From contig NZ_BBCG01000012.1 in assembly GCF_001311925.1 (NCBI RefSeq), forward strand, positions 1 through 64,000: a DNA stretch of 64,000 nucleotides, in the 5' to 3' direction. The notes beneath the pieces are model-generated. The model did not search any database. It had not been told where the DNA came from and saw nothing but the letters and a program-made list of their open reading frames with translations. The position numbers and the translations under genes were made by a program. This DNA is from Cellulosilyticum ruminicola JCM 14822 (GTDB taxonomy: Bacteria; Bacillota; Clostridia; Lachnospirales; Cellulosilyticaceae). Below are positions 7,982-18,700 of the stretch, in pieces (the first letter of the stretch is position 1; each line of letters begins with the position of its first letter).

Positions 7982-8689
7982 CTATATCACATTTAAGCTT
8001 TCTTTATTAACTTCTTTATTTTGAATGCTTCCATCTTTTACATATAAAATACGTTGCCCATAATTAGCAGATTCCAGTGAATGTGTTACTTGAATAATTG
8101 TCTTTCCTTTTTCTTTATTTATTCTTTGAAAAAGTTTCATAATCTCATTTCCTGATTTTGAATCTAAGTTACCAATAGGTTCATCTGCTAAAATAATATT
8201 AGGTTCATTAATTAATGCACGTGCGATGGCAACTCTTTGCTGTTGTCCACCTGATAACTCCCTTGGCAAATGATTTTTACGTTCAGTAAGTCCTACAATT
8301 TCTAGTATCTCATCTAAATTTTTCTTATATGCACTGAGCTTTTTGCCATCTAGTAATACTGGTAACATAATATTTTCTTTTACATTTAAATTAGGAATCA
8401 AATTATAAAATTGAAATACAAATCCAATATCCTTTCTTCTCATAATGCTTTGCTGTTTATCATGCATCATTGAAATTTCCATGCCATTCACTTTGATGCT
8501 TCCCTTTGTAGGTTTATCTAAGCTTCCTAAAAGATACAGCAATGTACTCTTACCTGAACCTGATGGTCCCATGATAGAAACAAATTCTCCTTGGTTAATC
8601 TGAAAACTAATGTCCTTTATAATTTCTACCTCTTGATTTCCTAACTGAAAGGTCTTCCATAAATGTTCTACTTCAATCACTGCACCCAT
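7982..8689 (-). CDS. LolD/MacB-type ABC transporter ATP-binding protein
   Basis: The 235-residue single nucleotide-binding domain has Walker [10 protein letters not shown] (41-49), a Q-loop in [12 protein letters not shown] (about 90), the signature LSGGQQQR (about 145), Walker [14 protein letters not shown] (about 165), and an H-loop in QVTHS (about 203). [12 protein letters not shown] and ADEPxGNLDS are typical of the LolD/MacB/BceA class. These work with an FtsX-type permease and often confer resistance to peptide antibiotics or export them. No such permease is in the window: downstream lies a terminator and the CYTH gene. The gene follows NRPS B by 33 bases, with GGGTGAG just before ATG, so it is probably the last gene of the NRPS operon and may serve self-protection. 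Confidence 0.93.
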   Translation of the reverse strand: MGAVIEVEHLWKTFQLGNQEVEIIKDISFQINQGEFVSIMGPSGSGKSTLLYLLGSLDKPTKGSIKVNGMEISMMHDKQQSIMRRKDIGFVFQFYNLIPNLNVKENIMLPVLLDGKKLSAYKKNLDEILEIVGLTERKNHLPRELSGGQQQRVAIARALINEPNIILADEPIGNLDSKSGNEIMKLFQRINKEKGKTIIQVTHSLESANYGQRILYVKDGSIQNKEVNKESLNVI

Positions 8690-8722
8690 GTATTCTCACC
8701 CTATTCATGTATTATTTAAGCA

Positions 8723-11700
8723 CTATTTAATATACTGATTCATATATCTGCCAATCTCTTTGGCATTTTCTTCATTTAAGATCGTCATATGACTTCCATC
8801 TATCTCATGACAAATTATATCTTGTTCTAAATATTTTTGCCAATGTTTATGGAAGTTTGCGCCGTTTTCCTTAGCTTTAAAATAAGTAAATTCTGTTTTT
8901 ACAGTATTTAAAGGTTTATAACTTAATACTGCATAAGCAATAGTTCTTATGCCATTAAGCTGTCTAATAAATGTTTCTATAGACATATCTGAATCCTCTT
9001 TAAGTAACATCATCAAGTTTTCTGGTAATCTTTGCTTTAACGCTACTAGAGCTTCTTTTATTAAATATTTTTTATTTAAATATTTTAACGCTACTTGCCA
9101 TGCCTCTTCAATTTCAGTTACACCACTTAGTGATTTATTAAACTCTGAATCATCTATCAATGACTTAATAAACAATTTTTCATCTTTTAGTGCATTCATT
9201 TCTTTCTTATACTGACTTGGTGCTGGGGCATCAAACATTGCACAATAACCTATTAATACTGCATCTTCCTCTAGCTGTCTTACAATCTCAAAAGCAATAT
9301 TACCACCAGCGCTCCAACCAACAATATGATAAGTTCCTTGTGGTTGTACTGTTTTTATTAAACTTATATAGTGCTGTGCTAAATCTTTAACTGTCATCTC
9401 TTCAGGTCCAACACCTTTTAAGTCACGTGCACAAATTCCCCATATTGGATAATTACCTTGTAACGCTTTACAAAGTGATAAGTATCCCTCTATTGTTCCA
9501 CTACCATCATGTATTACAAACAGTGCTTGAGAGTGATCTTCTCCCTGTCTTAAAAGTATAAGTTGCTTAGCATGTTGACTTACCCTATACTTTTGCTTAT
9601 CTATTAACTGTCCCATCTCTCTAATAGTAGTATATCTAAATAAATCTGCAAAAGCAATTTCTACCTTAAAGACTTCCTTTATTCTAAGTAATAATTGTGT
9701 TGCTTTTAAGGAATAGCCGCCTATTTCAAAGAAATGCGCTTCTACACTAATTGGTTCTTTAATGCCTAGAATTTCTTTCCATATTCTCATTAACTCTTCT
9801 TCTATTTCATTACTTGGCATAATACAAATACTATTTACGCTAATAGCATTTCTTGGGTCAGGCAATACTTTAACGTCAATTTTACCATTTGTAGTCATTG
9901 GTAAATCTTCTACTTGAACAAAGTATGTTGGAATCATATATTCTGGTAAAAATCTTCCTAAATACGTTCTTAATTCATTAATTTCTATGGATTCTTGTGC
10001 TTCATAATATGCACAAATAACATGTTCATCATGTGCTAATATTTTCTCCACAACAATGCCGCATTGAATACCTTCATATTTAAGAAGTTGATTCTCTATT
10101 TCTTGTAATTCAATACGATAACCTCTGATTTTAACCTGATGATCGATACGTCCTAAAAATTCAATATTACCATCTGGTAACCACTGACCTAAATCTCCTG
10201 TCTTATACAGTAATTCTTCCTTACACCAAGGTGCTTGTATAAATTGACTTGCAGTTAATTCTTCCTTATTGACATAGCCCTGTGCTAATCCTACACCACT
10301 TATACAAATTTCTCCATGTACGCCTATTGGCAATAATTGATTATTCTTATCTACAATATAAACCTTTGTATTCGCAATAGGTTGTCCTATTGGTAGTTTC
10401 TTATCTAATCGCTCTTTCGCCCTCCACATTGTTGCACATATAGTTGATTCAGTTGGTCCATAGGCATTAATATAAGTTACATTTTGTTGCCATTTTGAAA
10501 CTAATTCCATATTTGTTGCAGAACCTGCTGTAATCAGCATACGTAATGTAGGTAAATTTTCTACCTGAAGCTGTGCTAAATATGTTGGGGGTAATGTTGC
10601 AACAGTTACATGATGCTGTGTTAAGTATGTTTCAAATTGACGACTATTTCCTATAACTTCTTTAGGTACAATACATAAAGTAGCACCTAGATGTAATGCC
10701 ATGAAAATCTCCCAAATAGACGCATCAAAAGAATTACTTGCAAATTGTAAAATACAGTCTTCCCTTCTTATATGTAATGTATTTTTAAATACAGCTTGTA
10801 GATTCGCTATTCCTTTATGTCTTACTTTAACCCCTTTAGGTTTACCTGTAGAGCCTGATGTGTAAATAATATAAGCTAAATCTTCAGGTGTATTGATACA
10901 TGGTAAATTTTCTACCCTCTTCGTATCTACATGGTCTAAATTAATCTTCACACCCTTGAAATCTAATTCATGTGCATATACTTTATCAATTAATAATATT
11001 TGTGTCTGACTATCTGCTAACATATAATTAATTCTTTCGCTAGGATATGTTGGATCAATTGGTAAGTAAACGCCACCAGCCTTTAAGATTGCTAAAACAC
11101 CTATCATCATTTCACAAGAACGTTGCATCATGACACCCACAACAGTATCTTTTACAACGCCTATTTCTCTTAAATATTGTGCGACACTATTAGCCTTTTC
11201 ATTCAGTTCTTTATAGGTTAGCTGTTTATCATATAAACTCACTGCAACTTGGCTACTAGATTCATCTACTTGATTTTCAAATAATTGCGTGATTGTTTGA
11301 TGTGTGTCATAAGGCATACTTGTATTATTTAACTTCGTTAGAATTTCCTGTTTTTCTCTATCTGTCATAAGCTCTAATTGATCTATTGGACACTCTAAAT
11401 TACAGCTAATTTGCTCTAATAACTTGATATAATGTTGTACCAATTTATACATTGATTCTTCTTTAAAGAGCTTTGTGCTATACTCTAATTTAAAACTAAT
11501 TTTTCCTTCAATTTCTTCTGCTATTAAAGTTAAGTCAAATTTAGCAACATCATTCTCTACATTAACAGGTTCAATATCTATTTGACTTTCTATATTAGCG
11601 CCATCTGTATTTTGCATAACAAACATCACATCAAATAATGCATTACGACTTAAATCTCTTTGGACATTTAAATCTTCTACTAACATTTCAAATGGATAAT

Positions 11701-13246
11701 CTTGATGTTCTATTGCATTTAAAGAATTTTCCTTAACACTTGCTAAAAATTCTCCAAATGGCAGTTTGCCATCTATATAGTTTCTAATAGGCAGTGTACT
11801 TACAAACATACCCATAACATCTTGTAAACTTGTTCTACTTCTACCTGCAGAAGGAATACCTACAATAATATCATTTTGACTCGTGTATTTATAAAGTAAT
11901 ACATTATACGCCGCCATAAGAAGCATATATAATGTTGTTTTTGTATGATAAGTTAATTCACTAAGATGTTTGGTGAGTATTTCATCAATACTAAAGTCTA
12001 TACTTGCCCCTGCAAATGACTTCATTGTTTGTCTTGGATAATCTGTTGGTAAATTTAATACTGGCAACTCGCCTTTAAATTGTTCTAACCAATAAGCTTT
12101 TTGTTCTAGCATATAACCACTTTCAAATAATTTATTATGCCATACTGCAAAGTCTCTATATTGAATTTCATGTGCTTGTAAGGCTATACCTTCATAAAGT
12201 GACATGAGCTGCTTAATAAAAATTCCTTCTGATATACCATCAGATATAATATGATGCTTATCCCAAATTAAAAACCATTTATCTTGCTGTATTTTAACTA
12301 GCTTAATTCTCATAATTGGTCCATTTATTAAATCAAATGGTTTTATAAAGTCTTTCATATATGCTTTATAATTCAGTTGCTGCTTATTATATAATACTGA
12401 AACATCCTCAATTTCTATTGGCAAGTCATATGTTTCCTCCGTATGTACTTGTTGCATTAAATTACCATCATTCATAGCAAATGTTGTTCTTAAAATTTCA
12501 TGATGTAGCATTAAATCTTTAATAGCCTTTTTAAAACGTTCAACATCTAATTCTTGCTTAATTAAATAAGCTGATGGCATATTATAACTTGTATTTTCTA
12601 AATTCATTTGTTGTAACATGAACATACGACGTTGTACAAATGATACTGGATATAGACCTTGTGCATTGATAGCTGGTGTAATTTCTAGCGTTTCATCTTC
12701 TTTTTGACACTTCATAATCAATTCAGCTTGTCCTTTTATTGTTGTCACCTTGAAGAAATCAATTAATCTTAAATTAACATTAAATGTTTCTTGTATCTTA
12801 CTTAATAATAATGTAGCTTTTAATGAATGTCCGCCAATTTCAAAGAACTCATCTGAAGTACCAATTTCACTAAATCCTAATACTTGTTGCCATATTTCTA
12901 GTAACTGTTCTTCTAATTGATTTGCTGGCGCTGTATATGGCTTTCTATTAACCGTATTGACATTTGGTTTTGGTAATGCCTTTCTATCTACCTTACCATT
13001 AACCGTTAATGGTAAAGCTTCTAAGAAGATATAATAGGTAGGCAACATGTACTCTGGTAAGCTACTTCTTAGTGCTTCTTTTATTTCAGCTGTATTATGT
13101 GATTTATTACTTACAATATAAGCTACCAATTCTGCTTCGCCCATATTATTTTGTATATTACATACGGCTGCTTCCTTCACCCACTCTAAATGATTAATTT
13201 GGCCTTCTATCTCGCCTAACTCAATACGATATCCTCTTATCTTCAC
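8723..13246 (-). CDS. NRPS B, part 5: end of A8, T8, module 9 (C-A(Phe)-T) and thioesterase
   Basis: This 1507-residue frame is the 3' end of NRPS B. It starts inside the A8 C-terminal subdomain (KIRGYRIELGEIE is motif A8), so the Met is not a real start. T8 (GGHSLKA, about 143), C9 (HHIISDG, about 350), A9 (about 620-1110; pocket DAWTIAAIC, the classic Phe code; NGKID), T9 with GGYSLKA (about 1179) and a type-I thioesterase (about 1226-1507) follow. The thioesterase has the nucleophile motif GWSAGG (about 1312) and a late GSHMTIL that supplies the catalytic His. The enzyme therefore adds a final Phe and releases the peptide by hydrolysis or cyclization. The true frame joins the previous piece across an A4 run at 13266-13269 (+ strand), with one base missing. 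Confidence 0.93.
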   Translation of the reverse strand: MKIRGYRIELGEIEGQINHLEWVKEAAVCNIQNNMGEAELVAYIVSNKSHNTAEIKEALRSSLPEYMLPTYYIFLEALPLTVNGKVDRKALPKPNVNTVNRKPYTAPANQLEEQLLEIWQQVLGFSEIGTSDEFFEIGGHSLKATLLLSKIQETFNVNLRLIDFFKVTTIKGQAELIMKCQKEDETLEITPAINAQGLYPVSFVQRRMFMLQQMNLENTSYNMPSAYLIKQELDVERFKKAIKDLMLHHEILRTTFAMNDGNLMQQVHTEETYDLPIEIEDVSVLYNKQQLNYKAYMKDFIKPFDLINGPIMRIKLVKIQQDKWFLIWDKHHIISDGISEGIFIKQLMSLYEGIALQAHEIQYRDFAVWHNKLFESGYMLEQKAYWLEQFKGELPVLNLPTDYPRQTMKSFAGASIDFSIDEILTKHLSELTYHTKTTLYMLLMAAYNVLLYKYTSQNDIIVGIPSAGRSRTSLQDVMGMFVSTLPIRNYIDGKLPFGEFLASVKENSLNAIEHQDYPFEMLVEDLNVQRDLSRNALFDVMFVMQNTDGANIESQIDIEPVNVENDVAKFDLTLIAEEIEGKISFKLEYSTKLFKEESMYKLVQHYIKLLEQISCNLECPIDQLELMTDREKQEILTKLNNTSMPYDTHQTITQLFENQVDESSSQVAVSLYDKQLTYKELNEKANSVAQYLREIGVVKDTVVGVMMQRSCEMMIGVLAILKAGGVYLPIDPTYPSERINYMLADSQTQILLIDKVYAHELDFKGVKINLDHVDTKRVENLPCINTPEDLAYIIYTSGSTGKPKGVKVRHKGIANLQAVFKNTLHIRREDCILQFASNSFDASIWEIFMALHLGATLCIVPKEVIGNSRQFETYLTQHHVTVATLPPTYLAQLQVENLPTLRMLITAGSATNMELVSKWQQNVTYINAYGPTESTICATMWRAKERLDKKLPIGQPIANTKVYIVDKNNQLLPIGVHGEICISGVGLAQGYVNKEELTASQFIQAPWCKEELLYKTGDLGQWLPDGNIEFLGRIDHQVKIRGYRIELQEIENQLLKYEGIQCGIVVEKILAHDEHVICAYYEAQESIEINELRTYLGRFLPEYMIPTYFVQVEDLPMTTNGKIDVKVLPDPRNAISVNSICIMPSNEIEEELMRIWKEILGIKEPISVEAHFFEIGGYSLKATQLLLRIKEVFKVEIAFADLFRYTTIREMGQLIDKQKYRVSQHAKQLILLRQGEDHSQALFVIHDGSGTIEGYLSLCKALQGNYPIWGICARDLKGVGPEEMTVKDLAQHYISLIKTVQPQGTYHIVGWSAGGNIAFEIVRQLEEDAVLIGYCAMFDAPAPSQYKKEMNALKDEKLFIKSLIDDSEFNKSLSGVTEIEEAWQVALKYLNKKYLIKEALVALKQRLPENLMMLLKEDSDMSIETFIRQLNGIRTIAYAVLSYKPLNTVKTEFTYFKAKENGANFHKHWQKYLEQDIICHEIDGSHMTILNEENAKEIGRYMNQYIK
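8726..9569 (-). other. NRPS B thioesterase domain
   Basis: The type-I release domain has an FVIHDGSG oxyanion region, GWSAGG with the nucleophilic Ser, and GSHMTIL with the likely catalytic His. Hydrolysis and macrocyclization cannot be told apart from sequence. Confidence 0.88.
9570..12656 (-). other. NRPS B module 9: C-A(Phe)-T
   Basis: The pocket is D-A-W-T-I-A-A-I-C, Phe. The carrier domain that feeds the thioesterase reads GGYSLKA rather than GGHSL; the phosphopantetheine Ser is present. Confidence 0.88.
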
Positions 13247-15761
13247 TTGATCATCTATTCTACCTAAAATTCTATTTGGCCATCAGGAAGCCATCTTCCC
13301 AAATCTCCTGTCCTATAAACCATTTGCTCTGCTTGAATTGGATGTTTTACGAACTTCTCTTTAGTCAATTGTGGCCTATTTAAATATCCCTTAGCGACAC
13401 CTACGCCGCCTATTACGATTTCACCCACAATACCTACTGGCAATAAATTATGCCATTCATCCATAATATATATTTCTGTATTGGCAATAGGTTTTCCAAT
13501 AGGCACTCTGTTGTCTTCTCTTAGCTTGGCCTGCCAGCTTGTTGCACAAATTGTAGTTTCTGTAGGACCATATGCATTGATATACTTCACATATGGCATC
13601 CAACGTTTTACTAACTCTAAATTAGTTGCTGATCCAGCCGTAATAACCATTCTAAGAGATTTTAAATGTTCTGGATTTAAGTAGGTTAAGTAAGCGGGTG
13701 GCAATGTTGCTACTGTTACTTGCTGCATTGTTAAATATGTTTCAAACAGACTACTATCACTTATTGTCATTGTATCAATAAGGCATAATGTAGCCCCTAC
13801 TTCTAATGCCATAAAGATTTCCCAAACAGATGCATCAAATGAACTACTTGCAAATTGTAAAATACAATCTTTATCATTGATGCCTAATGTCATTTCAAAG
13901 TATGTTTTTAAGTTTACAACACCTCTGTGAGATAACATAACCCCTTTAGGTTGTCCTGTTGAACCAGATGTATAAATCACATAAGCCAGGTTATCTATAT
14001 TCCTTGTCAAACATATATTTTCTTTTTGACCTTGTATTTCCTGAGAAACATGAATCACTTCGCCACTAAAATACTCTATACCTAAATCGTCTTGATTTGT
14101 TATAAGGATTTTCACCTTACTGTCTTTTAATATATAATCCTTTCTAGCTTGTGGGTAACTTGGGTCTATTGGTAAATAAGCTGCACCTGCTTTTAGTATA
14201 CCTAATATACCAATAATCATTTCTGGAGATCTATTCATTAACATCCCCACAATTGTATTTTCTCCTACTGCTTTATCCCTTAATATTGCTGCAAGTCCAT
14301 TTGCCTTCTCATTAAGCATTTCATAGGTCATTGACATTTCATGATACTTAAGTGCAATACGTTTTGGTCCGTTTACTACTTGCTGCTCGAATAATTCACA
14401 TATTGTTTTTTCTGATTCATATGCTATCTTTGTTTGATTAAATACACATGCCACTTCATTTTCTTGCGTCGTATCCATTAATTTTAACTTGCTCATATGC
14501 ATCATAGGATTCGTAATAACTTGCATTAATATATTGAGGTAATGCTTCATAAACTGTTTAATTGTTTGAGCTTTAAATAAGCTTATACGATATTCTATAT
14601 TTAATACTAATTCATTTTCTACGACCTCTGCTAATAAAGTCATATCAAACTTAGATACCTTATTTTTAGCCTCTAAGCTACTAATTTCTAGCCCTTCTAT
14701 TTCTGCTGTACCTTTATCTGTGTTTTGCATAACAAACATCACGTCAAATAATGGATTTCTACTTAAATCTCTCGTAATATGAAGTCCTTCTATTAATTCT
14801 TCAAATGGATATTCTTGATAACTAATATCTTGTAAAATATTTGTTTTTACCTCTTGCAAAAATTCTACAAACTGTTTATCACAATTTACCCTTTGTCTTA
14901 GTGCAATAGTATTTACAAATAAACCAACTGTATCTTGAATAGCTTCTTGTAATCTACCAGCTACTGGTGTACCTACAATAATGTCATTTTGCCTTGTATA
15001 CTTAGAAAGCACAATATCATATACAGCCATTAAAAGCATATATAATGTGACATCATTATGTTTTATGAACTCTTCTATTTTAATAAAATCTCTTTTTGGA
15101 ATTGTAAAGCTTATACAATCACCATTAAAATCTATAATAGATGGTCTCATATAATCCGTTGGTAAATTATAACTATTTAATTCTCCTGCAAATTTATTAA
15201 GCCAATACTCTTTTTGTATAAGTTTATTTGCAGCTGGTAATTGATTTTGCCATACTGCAAAATCCTTATATTGTAACCTTACTGGTTCAAGCACTTTATC
15301 ATTATATAATTTGACTAGTTCATTCATTAATATGCCTTCTGAAACCCCATCTGATATGATATGATGCTTATCCCATAGCAATATATATTCTTGTGCTGCA
15401 AGTTTTACTATTTTCACATGCATTAAAGATGGTTTTTCTAAATCAAAAGGCTTAATAAACGCTGCCATTATTTCTTCTACTTCTCCCTTGTAAGGGTACT
15501 ACTTGTTAGCTCTGATAAGTCTTCTGTTTGCATTTTAAATGCTACATCTTCACATACTTCTTGAACGAAGGCATTATCTTTTGTATAAAATTTAGTTCTT
15601 AATATCTCATGTCGCATAATAAGCTTTGTAAATGCTGTTTCTAATTGTGCTATATCTAATTGCTTAATCTTATAGGCACTTGGCATATTGTAATATGTAC
15701 TCTCTCTATCCATTTGGCTTAGAATATACATACGTTTTTGCATAGGTGACATTGGATAGAA
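12657..15761 (-). other. NRPS B module 8: C-A(Phe)-T
   Basis: The pocket D-A-W-T-I-A-A-I-C equals the GrsA Phe code. The module is cut by two frameshifts, one in C8 near 15477 and one in the A domain near 13266. Confidence 0.88.
13264..15468 (-). CDS. NRPS B, part 4: most of module 8 (C8-A8(Phe))
   Basis: This 734-residue frame begins inside C8 (MAAFIKPFDL, then KHHIISDG at 35-41) and carries the rest of that condensation domain. It then contains an adenylation domain with YTSGSTGQPKG and pocket residues DAWTIAAIC (near 545-645), predicting Phe. It ends at TAG after DGQIEF, just before the expected LGRID motif. That motif appears in the next frame, so one T is missing from a T4 run on the coding strand. 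Upstream, the frame is open back to VEEIM and joins the previous piece at about 15477-15482. No start codon with a ribosome site exists at either end; this is an internal slice of NRPS B. Confidence 0.9.
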   Translation of the reverse strand: MAAFIKPFDLEKPSLMHVKIVKLAAQEYILLWDKHHIISDGVSEGILMNELVKLYNDKVLEPVRLQYKDFAVWQNQLPAANKLIQKEYWLNKFAGELNSYNLPTDYMRPSIIDFNGDCISFTIPKRDFIKIEEFIKHNDVTLYMLLMAVYDIVLSKYTRQNDIIVGTPVAGRLQEAIQDTVGLFVNTIALRQRVNCDKQFVEFLQEVKTNILQDISYQEYPFEELIEGLHITRDLSRNPLFDVMFVMQNTDKGTAEIEGLEISSLEAKNKVSKFDMTLLAEVVENELVLNIEYRISLFKAQTIKQFMKHYLNILMQVITNPMMHMSKLKLMDTTQENEVACVFNQTKIAYESEKTICELFEQQVVNGPKRIALKYHEMSMTYEMLNEKANGLAAILRDKAVGENTIVGMLMNRSPEMIIGILGILKAGAAYLPIDPSYPQARKDYILKDSKVKILITNQDDLGIEYFSGEVIHVSQEIQGQKENICLTRNIDNLAYVIYTSGSTGQPKGVMLSHRGVVNLKTYFEMTLGINDKDCILQFASSSFDASVWEIFMALEVGATLCLIDTMTISDSSLFETYLTMQQVTVATLPPAYLTYLNPEHLKSLRMVITAGSATNLELVKRWMPYVKYINAYGPTETTICATSWQAKLREDNRVPIGKPIANTEIYIMDEWHNLLPVGIVGEIVIGGVGVAKGYLNRPQLTKEKFVKHPIQAEQMVYRTGDLGRWLPDGQIEF

Positions 15762-18700
15762 TTCAGCTTTTTCTGCTAATGGAATAATTTCTGTTTCTTG
15801 AACCTTTCTATCACTTCTTATAATTAATTCAGCTTGTTTCCTTATGGTTGTATGTGTAAAGATTTCTGCTAATGTAATCTTATAGTTAAACATTTGATGT
15901 ATTTTAGCCATTAACAATGTTGCCTTTAAGGAATGTCCACCAATTTCAAAGAATTCATCCTCTACACCAACTTGCTCTATACCTAATATTTCTTCCCAAA
16001 TTACAGCAAGTTTTTCCTCTATAGCATTTTCAGGAGGTATATATTCTACCTTTAGCTTATCATTTGCACAAGGTTTAACTAATGCCTTATAATCAACCTT
16101 TCCATTTGAATTAAGTGGTATATATTCTAAATTTATAAAATAACTTGGAATCATATACTGTGGTAAATAATGTGTTAATTGCTTAATGATTTCTTGTTTC
16201 TGTAATACCTGTTCTCCTACAATATACGCTACAATTTCTTTTTCGCCTATATTGGTTTCTATAACTGTTACAACTACTTGTTTTACGCCAGCTATATTCG
16301 CAATTTGTCGTTCTATTTCACTTAATTCTATACGATAACCTCTTATCTTCACTTGCTCGTCTAATCTACCTAAAAATTGTAGTGTACCATCAGGTAACCA
16401 CTTTGCCCTATCTCCTGTACGATACATTAATTGTCCTGGAATAAATGGATTATTGATAAACTTCTGATGTGTTAATGCTTCTTGCCCTATATAACCTTTT
16501 GCTAAACCAATACCACTAACATAAATTTCACCTGCAACATTAAATGGCACTAACTGCTTATAGGCATCTAATATATAGACTTGATGATTATCAATTGGTT
16601 TTCCTATACTCTCTACATGTTGCTCATCAAAATTCACATAAGCTGTGGTTGTAATACTATTTTCAGTTGGTCCATATTCATTAACAAGTTTAATGTTTGG
16701 ATTGATACATTTACTTGTTTGAATTAATTTTACACTTGCTTTTTCTGCTGCTAATACAATGCATCTTAATGTTTGAATATCTTCTTTGGTACTCCATGCT
16801 AAAATTGCTTCATACATTGATGGCACTAAACTCATATGTGTCACTTTGTAGTACTTAATACTCTCTACAACATAACTATAATCCTTAACTTTATCTTGTG
16901 GCATTAAAATCAATGTACCACCTGACAATAAGCTGCCATAGCAATTCGAACCAAAGCCATCAAATGCATATGATAATAATTGCAATGTTGTATCTTCTGT
17001 TCCTAATTCATAATTTCTAATGCGCCATGCAATATAGTTACTAACGCCTTGATGGGTAACCATAACACCTTTTGGTAAACCAGTTGTACCAGAGGTATAA
17101 ATAACATAAGCTAAGTCTTCACCTATATTGGAATCTTCTACTCGTATGTTACTTTGTTGCACTTTAAGTGGTAGCTCAATATCCACTACTTCTCCTTCAA
17201 ATGATAATTCATCTTTAAATTGTTTTTGAGTAAGCAATACTTTTACGTGACTATCTCTTAACATATATTGCTTTCTTTCTAATGGATAACTTGGGTCAAT
17301 AGGTAAATATGCACCACCGGCTTTTAAAATAGCTAATAAACCAACTATCATTTCAATAGAGTTTTCTACTATCATACCTACTATACAATTTTTACAAATA
17401 CCAAGTTCCTTCAAATACGCTGCTAATGTATTAGACTGCTTATCTAATGCTTCATATGTTATTTTGTCTTTATCGTATTTAACTGCAACATGATTTGCAT
17501 ACTTCGTAGCTACTTCTTTAAACATACTTGTTAAGGTAGCATATTTATTTTTACTTTGGATTATTGGGTTAAATTCTTCTAATAATTTGTGTTTTTCTTC
17601 AACCTGTAACACATCTATCTTAGAAATTTCTAGGTCTTCATTTTCTATAACCTTTTTTAAAATCTGTATATAGCTTTTTGCAAAGCGTTTAATTGTTGTT
17701 TCACTATAAAGTGCTGTGCAATATTCAAATACAAACTGAATTTCTTCTTCTTGCATTGTTGCAATTAAACTAAAGTCTAATTTAGACTCCTTACGTTTAT
17801 GCTCATATGACTTTAATTGAATACCTGATAATTGAATTTCTTTTTGACTATCAATATTTTGTAATGTAAAGACTGTATCAAATAATGGATTTCTACTTAA
17901 ATCTCTTGATAGATTTAATTTTTCAATCAATAGTTCGATTGGATAATTCTGATGCTCTAATGCCCCTAATGTACTTTCTTTCACTTCATTTAAAAATGTC
18001 TTAAACAGCTTATTACCAGTTGGATAGTTACGTAGTGCTAATGTATTAACAAACATACCTACTGTTTCACTATATTCTGCTCTATTTCTTCCTGCTACTG
18101 GTAATCCTACAATGCAATCTTCTTGTAAAGTATATTTTGCTAATAATATATAGTAACTCGCTAATAAGACCATATAAAGTGTACTATTATTCTTTTGTGC
18201 TAAATCCATAAGCTGCTTTGTAAGATTTGCATCTACACTAAAGTTATACAAATCGCCTTCAAAAGATTGTACTTGTGGTCTAGCATAATCTAGTGGCATA
18301 TCTAATACCGGCAGCGTTCCTTTAAATATTTCATGCCAATAATCTTCTGCTGCTTTAAAGGCACTTTGTCCAACCTGTTGATTTTCCCAAACAGCATAAT
18401 CTTTATACTGTAATCCTACTGGTTTTAAATTTTCACCTTCATAAAGCGCACCGAACTCTTCTATTAATTTTTTATTAGAAAAACCATCTGTTACTAAATG
18501 ATGAATATCTACCATTAATAAATATTCATTTTCTACAAGTCTAATAACACCCACTCTTAATAATGGTGCTTTATTTAATTCAAAAGGTTTTATAAAGTCA
18601 TTCATACAGGCTTCAATAGTACCTTCTAATTTTTCCCAATAAACTAAGTCAAATTGTACTTCGTCTTCTATGACTTGTACAACTTCTCCTTCTACTAATT

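Noticed and set aside
7982-8689. Lipoprotein-release LolD function in the strict sense
   Set aside because: The Lol system belongs to Gram-negative envelopes. The context points to a peptide resistance or export ATPase of the same sequence class.
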